Source: Bacilli bacterium (GTDB taxonomy: Bacteria; Bacillota_I; Bacilli_A; ML615J-28; CAG-698). Taken from it: a stretch of 24,899 bases of DNA. Where the stretch lies: positions 1-24,899 of the forward strand of contig JALOBF010000008.1 of NCBI GenBank assembly GCA_023228385.1, given 5' to 3'. The notes under the pieces are model-generated. The model did no database searches. It was not told the DNA's origin and saw only the letters and a list, made by a program, of their open reading frames with translations. This document shows positions 7,852 through 15,384 of this stretch, piece after piece; the first letter of the stretch is position 1; each line of letters begins with the position of its first letter. The translations under genes were made by a program, and so were the position numbers.

Positions 7852-8166
7852 ATGATTTCGGTTAAAGTTAATTACAGGCAGGATAAAATCAACCAAATCG
7901 TTATTTCCGGTCATTCCGGATATGACGAGAGCGGTAAAGACATTGTCTGCAGTGCGGTTTCCACCGCAATGTTCGTAAGTTTAGGACTGATTGAAAAAGT
8001 ATGTCCCCGCTATAATTTCAAAAGCGATGAAAAAAAAGCGGTAATGACTTTGAAAATAATCGAGTCAAATGAGATAACCGATATGGTTCTGGAAAATCTT
8101 ATCGATTCTTTATATTCAATCAGCTGTGATTACGGGGATTATCTCGCAATCAATTATGTTAGATAG
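7852..8166 (+). CDS. prp: Ribosomal-processing cysteine protease Prp
   Basis: Prp removes the N-terminal extension of L27 in Bacillota and relatives, a step shown to be essential in Staphylococcus aureus. The 104-residue protein has the family core GHSGYDESGKDIVCSAVST with the catalytic pair His21 and Cys33. Its target sequence is visible in the adjacent rpmA. The ATG follows the rplU stop by one base, so translation is probably coupled. Stoichiometry may therefore depend on rplU translation. Confidence 0.95.
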   Translation: MISVKVNYRQDKINQIVISGHSGYDESGKDIVCSAVSTAMFVSLGLIEKVCPRYNFKSDEKKAVMTLKIIESNEITDMVLENLIDSLYSISCDYGDYLAINYVR

Positions 8167-8178
8167 GAGGTAGGAAAA

Positions 8179-8466
8179 ATGAAAAAAATTTGGATAAATA
8201 TTCAGTTTTTCGCTTCGAAGAAAGCTGCCGGCTCAACAAAAAACGGTCGCGATTCGGAAGCGAAACGTTTGGGTATGAAACTCTCCGACGGTCAGTTTGC
8301 AACGGCCGGGGCCATTATTTATCGCCAGCGGGGAACGAAAATATTCCCGGGTGTTAACGTCGGCAGAGGCGGAGACGATACTTTGTTCGCAACGATTTCC
8401 GGATTTGTGAAATACGAGCAAAGAGGAAGAAACAAAAAACAAGTTTCTGTCTATGAAACAAGATAA
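8179..8466 (+). CDS. rpmA: 50S ribosomal protein L27, with Prp-cleaved N-terminal extension
   Basis: L27 sits near the peptidyl-transferase centre. Here it starts MKKIWINIQFFA and continues SKKAAGSTKNGRDS. The mature protein should begin at Ser13 after Prp cuts behind Phe-Phe-Ala. The body (GRDSEAKRLGMKLSDGQFA, then IYRQRGTKIFPGVNVGRGGDDTLFA) is normal. AGGAGG lies 9 bases upstream of the ATG. It is the last gene before a terminator. Confidence 0.98.
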   Translation: MKKIWINIQFFASKKAAGSTKNGRDSEAKRLGMKLSDGQFATAGAIIYRQRGTKIFPGVNVGRGGDDTLFATISGFVKYEQRGRNKKQVSVYETR

Positions 8467-8490
8467 ATGCACTGCCAAGTGCATTTTTTT
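8465..8490 (+). terminator. Rho-independent terminator between rpmA and obg
   Basis: A 9-bp stem (8465-8473 with 8478-8486, loop GCCA) is followed by a run of T's. It begins within the rpmA stop codon. Only 27 bases separate it from obg, so obg either relies on readthrough or has a promoter I cannot see. Confidence 0.85.
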
Positions 8491-8517
8491 GACTAAAAAT
8501 AACGGTTGGTGGATAAT

Positions 8518-9795
8518 ATGTTTATCGATGATGTAAAAATTAAAGTGAAAGCCGGTGACGGCGGCGCCGGTATGGTTGCTTTCCGCCGGGAAAAGTATGT
8601 GCCAAAAGGCGGCCCAGCCGGCGGTAACGGCGGTCGCGGCGGTAATATTGTTTTTGTCGGCGATGAAGGACTTACGACATTGCTTGATTTGCATTATCGT
8701 AAATCAATTAAAGCCGAAAACGGTGAAAACGGGAAAAGCAAAAACGGTTTTGGTCGGGACGGAGCCGATCAGTATATTCGGGTACCGCTCGGCAGCGTCG
8801 TATATGATGTTAACAATAACACGGTAATCAGCGATATAACCAAGCATAATCAGGAAGCGGTGGTGGCTCGGGGCGGCCGCGGCGGCCGCGGCAATACCGC
8901 TTTTGCGACGTCGCGGGTTCCGGCTCCCGATTATCGTGAAGCCGGTGAGCGCGGGGTCGAACGCGAATTGCGGGTTGAACTTAAGATTTTGGCCGACGTC
9001 GGTCTGGTCGGTTTTCCCTCGGTCGGAAAATCAACTTTGATTTCGGTTATCAGTGCCGCCCGGCCGAAAATTGCCGCATATCCGTTTACCACCCTTTATC
9101 CTAATTTGGGGGTCGCCCGATGCCGGGACGGTCGGAGTTTTGTTGTTGCCGACTTGCCGGGATTAATCGAAGGGGCGAGTCAAGGCGCCGGTTTGGGCAT
9201 CAGATTTTTGCGTCATATTGAACGCACCCGCGTAATTGTCCATGTTATCGACATTGCCGGCAGCGAAGGGCGCGATCCTTATCGGGATTATCTTACGATT
9301 AATCGGGAGTTGGAAAATTATAATCCCCGGCTTCTGCTCCGCCCGCAAATTATTGCCGCCAATAAAATGGATTTACCGGGGACCGAAGAAAATTTAAAAA
9401 TCTTGAAATCAAAGCTTCCCGATATCACGATTGTGGCAATCAGCGCATATACTAAAAATAATCTCGATGAACTTTTATATCGGATCAGTGATTTGCTTGA
9501 TACGATTAAACCCGACAGTTTTCGTGAATTTAAAGAAGAAGCGACAGTCGAGTATAAATTTACACCGGAACCCGATCCGTTTGTTATTGAAAAAGATACC
9601 GACGGCGTATATAATGTAGTCGGACCGATGATTGAGAAGTACTTTAACGCCACCGATTTTAACCGCGATGCCAATGTGAAAATGTTTGCGCGGCGGTTAA
9701 GAAATTTGGGCGTAGAAGATGCCTTAAGAAAATTAGGCGTTAAATCAGGCGATGCCGTTCGTATTCTCGGATACGAATTTGAGCTTTTTGACTAG
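8518..9795 (+). CDS. obg: GTPase Obg (CgtA)
   Basis: Obg is an essential GTPase of late 50S assembly and stress signalling. The 425-residue protein has the glycine-rich Obg fold (about 1-155, with GGPAGGNGGRGG and GGRGGRGN), then the G domain with P-loop GFPSVGKST (165-173), switch region YPFTTLYPNLG, DLPGLIEGA and NKMD. It ends in the C-terminal OCT domain (about 345-425, YEFELFD). An in-frame TTG at 8506 and GTG at 8509 lie upstream, but GGTGG just before ATG 8518 and the family N-terminus MFIDDVKIKVKAGDGG support this start. It sits next to L21-Prp-L27, the common Bacillota order. Confidence 0.97.
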   Translation: MFIDDVKIKVKAGDGGAGMVAFRREKYVPKGGPAGGNGGRGGNIVFVGDEGLTTLLDLHYRKSIKAENGENGKSKNGFGRDGADQYIRVPLGSVVYDVNNNTVISDITKHNQEAVVARGGRGGRGNTAFATSRVPAPDYREAGERGVERELRVELKILADVGLVGFPSVGKSTLISVISAARPKIAAYPFTTLYPNLGVARCRDGRSFVVADLPGLIEGASQGAGLGIRFLRHIERTRVIVHVIDIAGSEGRDPYRDYLTINRELENYNPRLLLRPQIIAANKMDLPGTEENLKILKSKLPDITIVAISAYTKNNLDELLYRISDLLDTIKPDSFREFKEEATVEYKFTPEPDPFVIEKDTDGVYNVVGPMIEKYFNATDFNRDANVKMFARRLRNLGVEDALRKLGVKSGDAVRILGYEFELFD

Positions 9796-9888
9796 ATGCT
9801 ACTTTTTAAGAGCATACTATCTTTTAGGAAAGTATTTTAAAACAAAAAACTTATGGGACTAATTTTTTAGCCTAAAAAGGAGAGAATT

Positions 9889-10527
9889 ATGAACAATAAA
9901 AAAACAGCCCGCAATCGGGAAATATTCAATTTGGTGTTTGCGTCGGCTTTAATTGCCATTATCATTGTTTTAACAGTGTTCGCCGGTTATATTAATTTCG
10001 GTTTTGTCCAGATTACAATTATTCACATTCCGGTCATAATCGGAGCGATTATTCTCGGGAAGCGATACGGCCTTATTCTTGGCTTGGTTTTTGGGCTCGG
10101 AGCGATGATTCGAAGTTTTGTCGAAGTCCTTCCCCAAAATGTCATCTTTACCAATCCTTTATTGTCGGTTTTACCGCGAATGTTTTTTGGTTATATTACC
10201 GCAGTATTATATCAGTTTTTACGCACAAAAATAAAAAAAGAATCATTAGCGGTTACTTTTACCATGATCCTTGCTACCACAATTCATACCGTTGTAGTGG
10301 TACCGCTTTTGTATGTAATCGCCAAGACAGGATTTTACTTTTATGCCGCTGACATGCATGAAGCTGTTCTTGAACTGATCGGACCTCGCTTTTTTCCTTT
10401 TCTGCTGGTCGTTATTATCAATAATTCGTTATGGGAAATAGCAGCGGCGGCGGTAATCGGAACACCGATTACTCTGGCGGTTAATCAACAGATGGTCCAT
10501 CGTTATCAAACCATGGATCGCAAGTAG
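9889..10527 (+). CDS. ECF transporter substrate-binding (S) component
   Basis: The 212-residue protein has about six membrane helices. It carries the conserved S-component pattern ITIIHIPVIIGAIILGKRYG (about 43-62), then GLVFGLGAMIRSF and NPLLSVLPRMFFGYI (about 87-101). These are typical of the PF12822 ECF family for vitamin or cofactor-precursor uptake. The exact substrate is not readable; pantothenate or another vitamin are both possible. No EcfA/EcfT genes are nearby, so it would share a common energising module. AAGGAGAG lies 5 bases before the ATG. The 93 bases after obg hold no clear promoter or riboswitch. A terminator follows directly. Confidence 0.8.
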   Translation: MNNKKTARNREIFNLVFASALIAIIIVLTVFAGYINFGFVQITIIHIPVIIGAIILGKRYGLILGLVFGLGAMIRSFVEVLPQNVIFTNPLLSVLPRMFFGYITAVLYQFLRTKIKKESLAVTFTMILATTIHTVVVVPLLYVIAKTGFYFYAADMHEAVLELIGPRFFPFLLVVIINNSLWEIAAAAVIGTPITLAVNQQMVHRYQTMDRK

Positions 10528-10556
10528 ACCGATTTTCAATTCATCGGTCTTTTTTT
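10526..10556 (+). terminator. Rho-independent terminator after the ECF S-component
   Basis: An 8-bp stem (10526-10533 with 10543-10550, 9-base loop) begins inside the stop codon and is followed by a run of seven T's. Confidence 0.85.
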
Positions 10557-10557
10557 C

Positions 10558-10586
10558 TTAACAAAACTTTTAAATAATGATATAAT
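10558..10586 (+). promoter_or_regulatory. Sigma-A-type promoter of the oxidoreductase gene
   Basis: TTAACA (10558-10563) and TATAAT (10581-10586) lie 17 bases apart, just behind the preceding terminator. The ATG is at 10611, with AGAGGAGG between. Confidence 0.8.
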
Positions 10587-10610
10587 GAAAAGGCAAGAGG
10601 AGGAAAAAGC

Positions 10611-11831
10611 ATGAAAAAGATGAAATTGGCGATTCTCGGATTCGGGCAACGCGGTTATATGTATGCCAATATAATTAAACGCTATCCCGAGGAAATGGAA
10701 CTTGGCGCGGTTTGTGAGATTAACCCGGTGAAAAAGCCCTTTATTATGAATATGTATAACGTAAAGGAAGAAGATTATTATACCGATTATCGGGATATGT
10801 TTAAACAGGGAAAAATCGCCGATATTTTAGTTATTTCAACGATGGATCAAGACCATTATGACCAAGCCATGGCCGCCCTTGATTTAGGATACGATATTCT
10901 ACTGGAAAAACCGATTGCGGCAGAAATCGACCATTGTATCCAAATTCGCGATAAGGCCAATGAGTTGGGACGGAAAGTGGCGGTTTGTCATGTTCTGCGT
11001 TATACCCCTTTTTACCAAAAAATAAAGGATATTGTTGACGCCGGGAAAATCGGCAAGATTATGACATTATCGCAAACCGAACATATCGGCTATTATCATT
11101 ATGCCCATAGTTATGTTCGCGGCAACTGGCGGCGCGCCGAAACTTCAGCACCGATGATTTTAGCAAAAGCTTGCCATGATCTTGATATTATCCGGTGGTT
11201 AATCGGCGAGCAGTGCGAAGCCCTCAGTTCCTTCGGCAATCTCAGTTATTTTAAACAAGAAAACGCCCCCGCCGGGAGCGCCGATTACTGTTATAAATGC
11301 GAAGTGGAATGCCCGTATAATGCGATTCGGTTTTATAATTCCCACCGCGATTGGTTTATGATTTTTTCGCTTGACCCTGATGTTGATAAGGTCTTAAGGA
11401 ATGAAGCGATCAGCTATGGCCGCTGCGTTTATCGCTCCGATAATAATGTTGCCGATCATCAAGTCGTCAATATGCTTTTTGCCGCGGGCGCGACGGCATC
11501 TTTAACCGTAACCGCCTTTTCCAACGAGATTCACCGCAGCATTAAGATTCACGGAACAAAGGGCGAGATTGAAGGCGACCTGGAAAAAATGGAGATTATT
11601 GTGAAGCGATACGGCGGTGAAATCGAGATAATTGACGTTAAGGCCTTGGCTTCCGATTTTTCCGGGCACGGCGGCGGCGATGTAAAAATGGTGGTTGATT
11701 TTGTCCGTAATCTCCGGGAAGGAAAAGCGATATCGGGTCTAACCGACATTAATAATTCGATTGAAAGTCACCGCATGGCTTTTGCGGCCGAAGCATCACG
11801 ACGGGACAGGGGTAAAGTAATTAAACTATAA
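10611..11831 (+). CDS. Gfo/Idh/MocA-family NAD(P)-dependent oxidoreductase
   Basis: The 406-residue protein has an N-terminal Rossmann fold with AILGFGQRGYMYA (residues 7-19), and the EKPI motif whose lysine (Lys100) is the usual catalytic or cofactor residue. It also has ACHDLDIIRWL (188-198), holding the His/Asp pair of the active site. The C-terminal half is the GFO_IDH_MocA beta-sheet domain, with HGTKGEIEGDLEKMEI. An insertion contains Cys227, Cys230 and Cys234 in YCYKCEVECPYNAI, seen in a subgroup of this family and possibly a metal or structural site. The substrate is probably a sugar, inositol or amino-sugar derivative, but neighbours do not narrow it. It is transcribed alone from its own promoter and overlaps the convergent flavodoxin-like gene by 6 bases. 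Confidence 0.85.
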   Translation: MKKMKLAILGFGQRGYMYANIIKRYPEEMELGAVCEINPVKKPFIMNMYNVKEEDYYTDYRDMFKQGKIADILVISTMDQDHYDQAMAALDLGYDILLEKPIAAEIDHCIQIRDKANELGRKVAVCHVLRYTPFYQKIKDIVDAGKIGKIMTLSQTEHIGYYHYAHSYVRGNWRRAETSAPMILAKACHDLDIIRWLIGEQCEALSSFGNLSYFKQENAPAGSADYCYKCEVECPYNAIRFYNSHRDWFMIFSLDPDVDKVLRNEAISYGRCVYRSDNNVADHQVVNMLFAAGATASLTVTAFSNEIHRSIKIHGTKGEIEGDLEKMEIIVKRYGGEIEIIDVKALASDFSGHGGGDVKMVVDFVRNLREGKAISGLTDINNSIESHRMAFAAEASRRDRGKVIKL

Positions 11832-12272
11832 TTCACTTTTAAGAAGACCGAGGGCAAAAGCCTCGGCTTTTTTTAAGTCTTTTTCATTGGGGTGCCGCCG
11901 GGCGATACCGCCGATTAACTTTAAAAGGCCGAAGGTATCGCGGCCTTTACAGGTAAAATCACCGACAACAGTTGCTCCTTTGCTTTTTAAGATTTTAATT
12001 AAATGACGATTATAACGGCGCCAACCCAAACCGCTTGTTGAAAAAACGAAAACAGGTTTATCTTTCAGGTTTAATTTTTCTGCCAAGGTCAAAAGGGCCC
12101 GATGATGACGCTGAAAGTAGATGCCGGAACCGAAACCGATTAAATCATATTCTTCGATTGATTCAGCCGCCATCGCCGGGACCACTCCGGCATTTAAAAC
12201 CGTCGCCAGTCGGCGGGCGACTTTTATGGTATTTTGCTGGTGATGCGATTCGCAGATAATTAAAGTTTTCAT
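11826..12272 (-). CDS. Flavodoxin-like domain protein
   Basis: The 148-residue protein begins MKTLIICESHHQQNT, where the first strand leads into an FMN phosphate-binding loop. In classic flavodoxins this reads T/S-x-T-G-x-T; here it is ESHHQQNT. The second FMN loop region is GFGSGIYFQRHH and the third FSTSGLGWRRYN. This places it in the flavodoxin-domain group (often annotated as flavodoxin family or menaquinone-dependent protoporphyrinogen dehydrogenase-like) with FMN as the probable cofactor. Electron partner and role are unknown. AAGGAGGA precedes the ATG. It converges on the oxidoreductase gene and overlaps it by 6 bases. Confidence 0.8.
   Translation of the reverse strand: MKTLIICESHHQQNTIKVARRLATVLNAGVVPAMAAESIEEYDLIGFGSGIYFQRHHRALLTLAEKLNLKDKPVFVFSTSGLGWRRYNRHLIKILKSKGATVVGDFTCKGRDTFGLLKLIGGIARRHPNEKDLKKAEAFALGLLKSEL
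11848..11874 (+). terminator. Terminator of the oxidoreductase gene, inside the convergent coding region
   Basis: CCGAGG (11848-11853) pairs with CCTCGG (11861-11866) around a 7-base loop and is followed by a run of seven T's at 11868-11874. It lies within the last codons of the minus-strand flavodoxin-like gene. Confidence 0.7.
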
Positions 12273-12294
12273 TTTATCCTCCTTATTATTTTAA

Positions 12295-12323
12295 ATTATA
12301 GCATATTACTTTGGAGTTTTCCA
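12295..12323 (-). promoter_or_regulatory. Promoter of the flavodoxin-like gene
   Basis: On the minus strand, TATAAT (12300-12295) is preceded by TG one base upstream (extended -10) and, 17 bases away, by TGGAAA (12323-12318), a weak -35. The ATG at 12272 follows at a suitable distance. Confidence 0.6.
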
Positions 12324-12339
12324 CATTATCGGATATAAT
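12311..12339 (+). promoter_or_regulatory. Possible divergent promoter reading into the gap before mutS
   Basis: TTGGAG (12311-12316) and TATAAT (12334-12339) are 17 bases apart on the plus strand, overlapping the -35 of the flavodoxin-like gene. No gene with a ribosome binding site follows, so the transcript, if real, would be a small RNA or a long leader. Confidence 0.3.
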
Positions 12340-12374
12340 AAGCCGATTTTTTATTTTTTATTGTGATTTCACCG

Positions 12375-12400
12375 ACTTATCCCCATTTATGGGGATAAGT
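12375..12400. repeat. Perfect 12-bp inverted repeat with 2-base centre
   Basis: Bases 12375-12386 are exactly complementary to 12389-12400, separated by TT. Each arm contains TTATCCCCA, one base from some DnaA-box variants (consensus TTATCCACA). TTTTCCACA also occurs at 12317-12325. There is no T run, so it is not a terminator. As DNA it has the form of an operator for a dimeric protein, and as RNA it would be a tight hairpin. Confidence 0.75.
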
Positions 12401-12720
12401 TATGATAACTATTTTTCGTCATTTTCAGACAAATACGATAGATTATTTATCCTTTTAAATGTTATTTGTCGTTTTTTTAGTTAAAGCAACCGCTTTCGTC
12501 CGTTTTTTTACCGTTACACAATATGTGAAGAAAAAGGTTTACGCCTCTCTTGCCTTTAATTATATAGATGAAAATGTTGTTAACTTAATCCCCTCTATCG
12601 AACAGTGGCTTTGGGTGATTGCAAATAATAAATTTAATCAGAAACTTAAATTTACTTGCTTCGGCATTTCTATTTATCCTGTTTATATTAATGTATTTTT
12701 TTGATTGATTTCATTTTTTT
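12401..12720. other. Gene-poor stretch upstream of mutS
   Basis: About 320 bases without a convincing gene. One open frame (12459-12704, 81 codons, plus strand) encodes a hydrophobic start and then YIDENVVNLIPSIEQWLWVI, but no ribosome binding site precedes its ATG and I recognise no family. It may be chance or a remnant. The sequence is strongly T-rich and contains no terminator. Confidence 0.3.
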
Positions 12721-12741
12721 ATTTCGTTTTTTGAGAAAATA

Positions 12742-12750
12742 TGTTATAAT
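12742..12750 (+). promoter_or_regulatory. Extended -10 promoter of mutS
   Basis: TGTTATAAT (12742-12750) is a perfect extended -10. The -35 region 17 bases upstream (TTTCGT at 12722) is poor, as is usual for extended -10 promoters. The start at 12816 and its ribosome binding site lie downstream. Confidence 0.6.
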
Positions 12751-12815
12751 TACAATAATATTGATAATTATCCTTGGTAATTTTTCCGTATAAAAAAGCA
12801 TGTTGGGTGAAGATT

Positions 12816-15377
12816 ATGTATCAGAATATCGACAAAAGACAATATACACCGATGATGCGGCAGTATCTTGAAATCAAAGAGGAATATCCCGATGCCATCG
12901 TGTTTTTCCGATTGGGCGATTTTTATGAAATGTTTTTCAACGATGCCATTGTTGCCTCAAAAGAATTGGAAATTGTCCTTACCGCCCGTGATGCCGGCGC
13001 CCCGGAACGGATTCCGATGTGCGGGGTCCCTTATCACAGCGTTAACGGCTATTTGGATCGGCTTACGGAAAAAGGTTATAAAGTTGCGATTGTTGAACAG
13101 GTGGAAGATCCGGCTTTGGCCAAAGGAATCGTCCGGCGCGAAGTGGTCCGGGTTATTACTCCGGGAACCGTAACCGAAGGAGAAAACTTGGATGCCCGCG
13201 ACAATAATTACCTCGTGTCGCTTTCGGTTGATAAAGAACGCTTTATTCTTTCCTATAGCGATCTTTCCACCGGTGAGAATTATCTAACCAATCTGCCTTT
13301 AGACGAAGACCTCTTACAGGCTGAAATAATGAAATTAAAAACCCGGGAGATTGTGGTCGGACCGGAGTTTAATCTTGATACGCTTAATCCCCTGACAAAA
13401 GTTTATGCCCTAACTTTTTCGAAGGAAGCGAATGATGTTCCGGTCGATTATTTAAAGTCATTAACTCCAGCGCTTGATAAGGCGGAAGAGAAAAACTTTT
13501 GGCGGTTGATGAATTATATTATCAGGACGCAAAAACGCAATCTGATTCATCTTCAGCCCGTTGTAAGATATGACAGCGATGCCTATATGAAAATTGATTT
13601 TACTTCGCGCCGTAATCTGGAGTTAATCGAAACCCTCCGCTTTCAGGACAAGAAAAATACTCTGCTTGCCGTTTTGGATAAATGTGCAACGGCGATGGGA
13701 AGCCGTTATTTAAAAAAAGCCCTGCATTTTCCCTTGATTGAACAAGATAAGATTGAACGGCGGTATGATATTATCGACTGTATCAGCAAGTGTTTTTTGG
13801 AAGCGAGTGATTTAAAGAACGCTTTAGAGGAAGTCTATGATTTGGAGCGGATTGTCGGGCGGATATCTTATGAGACCGTCTCCCCGCGTGACTTTCTTCA
13901 GTTAAAACGCTCGCTCCGGGCGCTTCCCGCCATAAAAGACTTATTGGTTAAAATCAAGATTGATAATTATTTTAATTTAGAAACCGATTATAATTATTAT
14001 CATGAGCTATGGGCGTTGATTGATAAATCGATTTCCGAAGATGCCCCTTATTTGATTCGGGACGGTAATGTTATAAAAGACGGATACAATAAGGAACTGG
14101 ACGAACTTCGCACCATCCAGGATAACAGCAAAGACTATCTTTTGTCGCTGGAGAAGCGGGAAAGAGAAAAAACCGGCATTAAAAACCTTAAGGTTGGCTA
14201 TAACCGGGTTTTCGGTTATTATATCGAAGTTTCGAAAGGGGCAAGTGCCCTGGTCCGCGATGAATTCGGTTATATTCGCAAACAAACCTTAAGCAATTCC
14301 GAACGGTTTATCACCCAGGAGTTAAAAGAAAAAGAAGCCAAGATTTTACGGGCCTCGGAAAAGGCCCTGGCCATCGAAGCCGATCTTTTTAATGAGATTC
14401 GCAATCAGGCGAAAGATTATGTTAATCCATTACAGCGGCTGGCAAAACTGCTCGCCGAGCTGGATATGATTTTATCTTTTGCTCGGGTCGCTAAGGAAAA
14501 CAATTATGTTCGGCCGCAGTTCAATCAGGAAAATATTATTGAGATTAAAAATTTACGGCATCCGGTGATGGAACGGGTAACCGATAATTTTATTCCCAAC
14601 GATGTTAAGATGGGATCCGATGAATATATTCTTCTTATTACCGGACCGAACATGAGCGGTAAGTCAACCTATATGCGCCAAGTTGCCTTGGCGGTAATTA
14701 TGGCTCAGGTCGGTTCGTTTGTGGCCTCCGATCGGGCCCGGCTGCCGCTTTTTGATGCCATTTATACCCGAATCGGTGCTGCCGATGATATCATCAGCGG
14801 TCAGTCCACTTTTATGGTGGAAATGGCCGAGGTGAATAAGGCCCTGACTCACGGGACCAAAAACAGTTTGATTTTATTTGATGAAATCGGCCGGGGAACG
14901 GCAACATATGACGGCATGGCCTTGGCTCAGGCCATCCTGGAATATATTGACCGTCATATCGGCTGTAAAACCCTGTTTTCAACTCATTATCATGAATTGA
15001 CGGTACTTGAGGATAGCCTGGCTCATTTAAAGAACATTCATGTTGCCGCGGCCGACGCCGCCGGCGATATTGTGTTTTTATATAAAGTACGCAAAGGGGC
15101 GGTCGACAAAAGTTATGGTATCAATGTTGCGAAACTGGCGGCTCTCCCGCTTGATGTTATCCTGCGGGCGACGGATATATTAAATAAACTGGAAACCCAA
15201 AAACCGGACAGGACGATTTTATCGATCAAAAATTATCAGCCGCCGCTTTTATATGACTCCAAAACAGAAAAAGAAACGATGGCGTTGGATAAAATCAAAG
15301 AACTGGATCTTTATAATATCAGTCCGATTGAAGCCTTAAACCAACTTGAGAAAATCCAGAAATTATTAAAAAAGTAG
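12816..15377 (+). CDS. mutS: DNA mismatch repair protein MutS
   Basis: MutS recognises base mismatches and small loops and recruits MutL. The 853-residue protein has the mismatch-wedge motif Phe-Tyr-Glu in LGDFYEMF (36-38). Connector, lever and clamp regions follow. The ATPase has Walker A GPNMSGKST (610-618), Walker B LILFDEIGRGT (Asp689, Glu690) and STHYHELT. Length is standard for MutS1. An in-frame TTG at 12774 would add 14 residues but has no ribosome binding site. GGGTGA lies 5 bases before ATG 12816, and MYQNIDKRQYTPMMRQYLEIK is the normal start. mutL follows after 7 bases. Confidence 0.97.
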   Translation: MYQNIDKRQYTPMMRQYLEIKEEYPDAIVFFRLGDFYEMFFNDAIVASKELEIVLTARDAGAPERIPMCGVPYHSVNGYLDRLTEKGYKVAIVEQVEDPALAKGIVRREVVRVITPGTVTEGENLDARDNNYLVSLSVDKERFILSYSDLSTGENYLTNLPLDEDLLQAEIMKLKTREIVVGPEFNLDTLNPLTKVYALTFSKEANDVPVDYLKSLTPALDKAEEKNFWRLMNYIIRTQKRNLIHLQPVVRYDSDAYMKIDFTSRRNLELIETLRFQDKKNTLLAVLDKCATAMGSRYLKKALHFPLIEQDKIERRYDIIDCISKCFLEASDLKNALEEVYDLERIVGRISYETVSPRDFLQLKRSLRALPAIKDLLVKIKIDNYFNLETDYNYYHELWALIDKSISEDAPYLIRDGNVIKDGYNKELDELRTIQDNSKDYLLSLEKREREKTGIKNLKVGYNRVFGYYIEVSKGASALVRDEFGYIRKQTLSNSERFITQELKEKEAKILRASEKALAIEADLFNEIRNQAKDYVNPLQRLAKLLAELDMILSFARVAKENNYVRPQFNQENIIEIKNLRHPVMERVTDNFIPNDVKMGSDEYILLITGPNMSGKSTYMRQVALAVIMAQVGSFVASDRARLPLFDAIYTRIGAADDIISGQSTFMVEMAEVNKALTHGTKNSLILFDEIGRGTATYDGMALAQAILEYIDRHIGCKTLFSTHYHELTVLEDSLAHLKNIHVAAADAAGDIVFLYKVRKGAVDKSYGINVAKLAALPLDVILRATDILNKLETQKPDRTILSIKNYQPPLLYDSKTEKETMALDKIKELDLYNISPIEALNQLEKIQKLLKK

Positions 15378-15384
15378 GTGTGAC

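Noticed and set aside
8506..8517. TTG at 8506 as the obg start
   Set aside because: It overlaps the likely ribosome binding site; ATG 8518 gives the family's normal N-terminus.
9796..9888. Riboswitch before the ECF S-component
   Set aside because: The 93 bases show only a weak hairpin and no motif of preQ1, TPP, FMN or other known classes.
12375..12400. Replication origin at the DnaA-box-like dyad
   Set aside because: Only imperfect boxes, no cluster, and no dnaA, dnaN or other origin genes nearby.
12459..12704. 81-codon plus-strand frame as a confirmed small gene
   Set aside because: No ribosome binding site before the ATG, T-rich composition and no known family; kept only as a note in the gap entry.
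12774..12815. TTG at 12774 as the mutS start
   Set aside because: No ribosome binding site, and the added 14 residues are not seen in MutS; GGGTGA fits ATG 12816.
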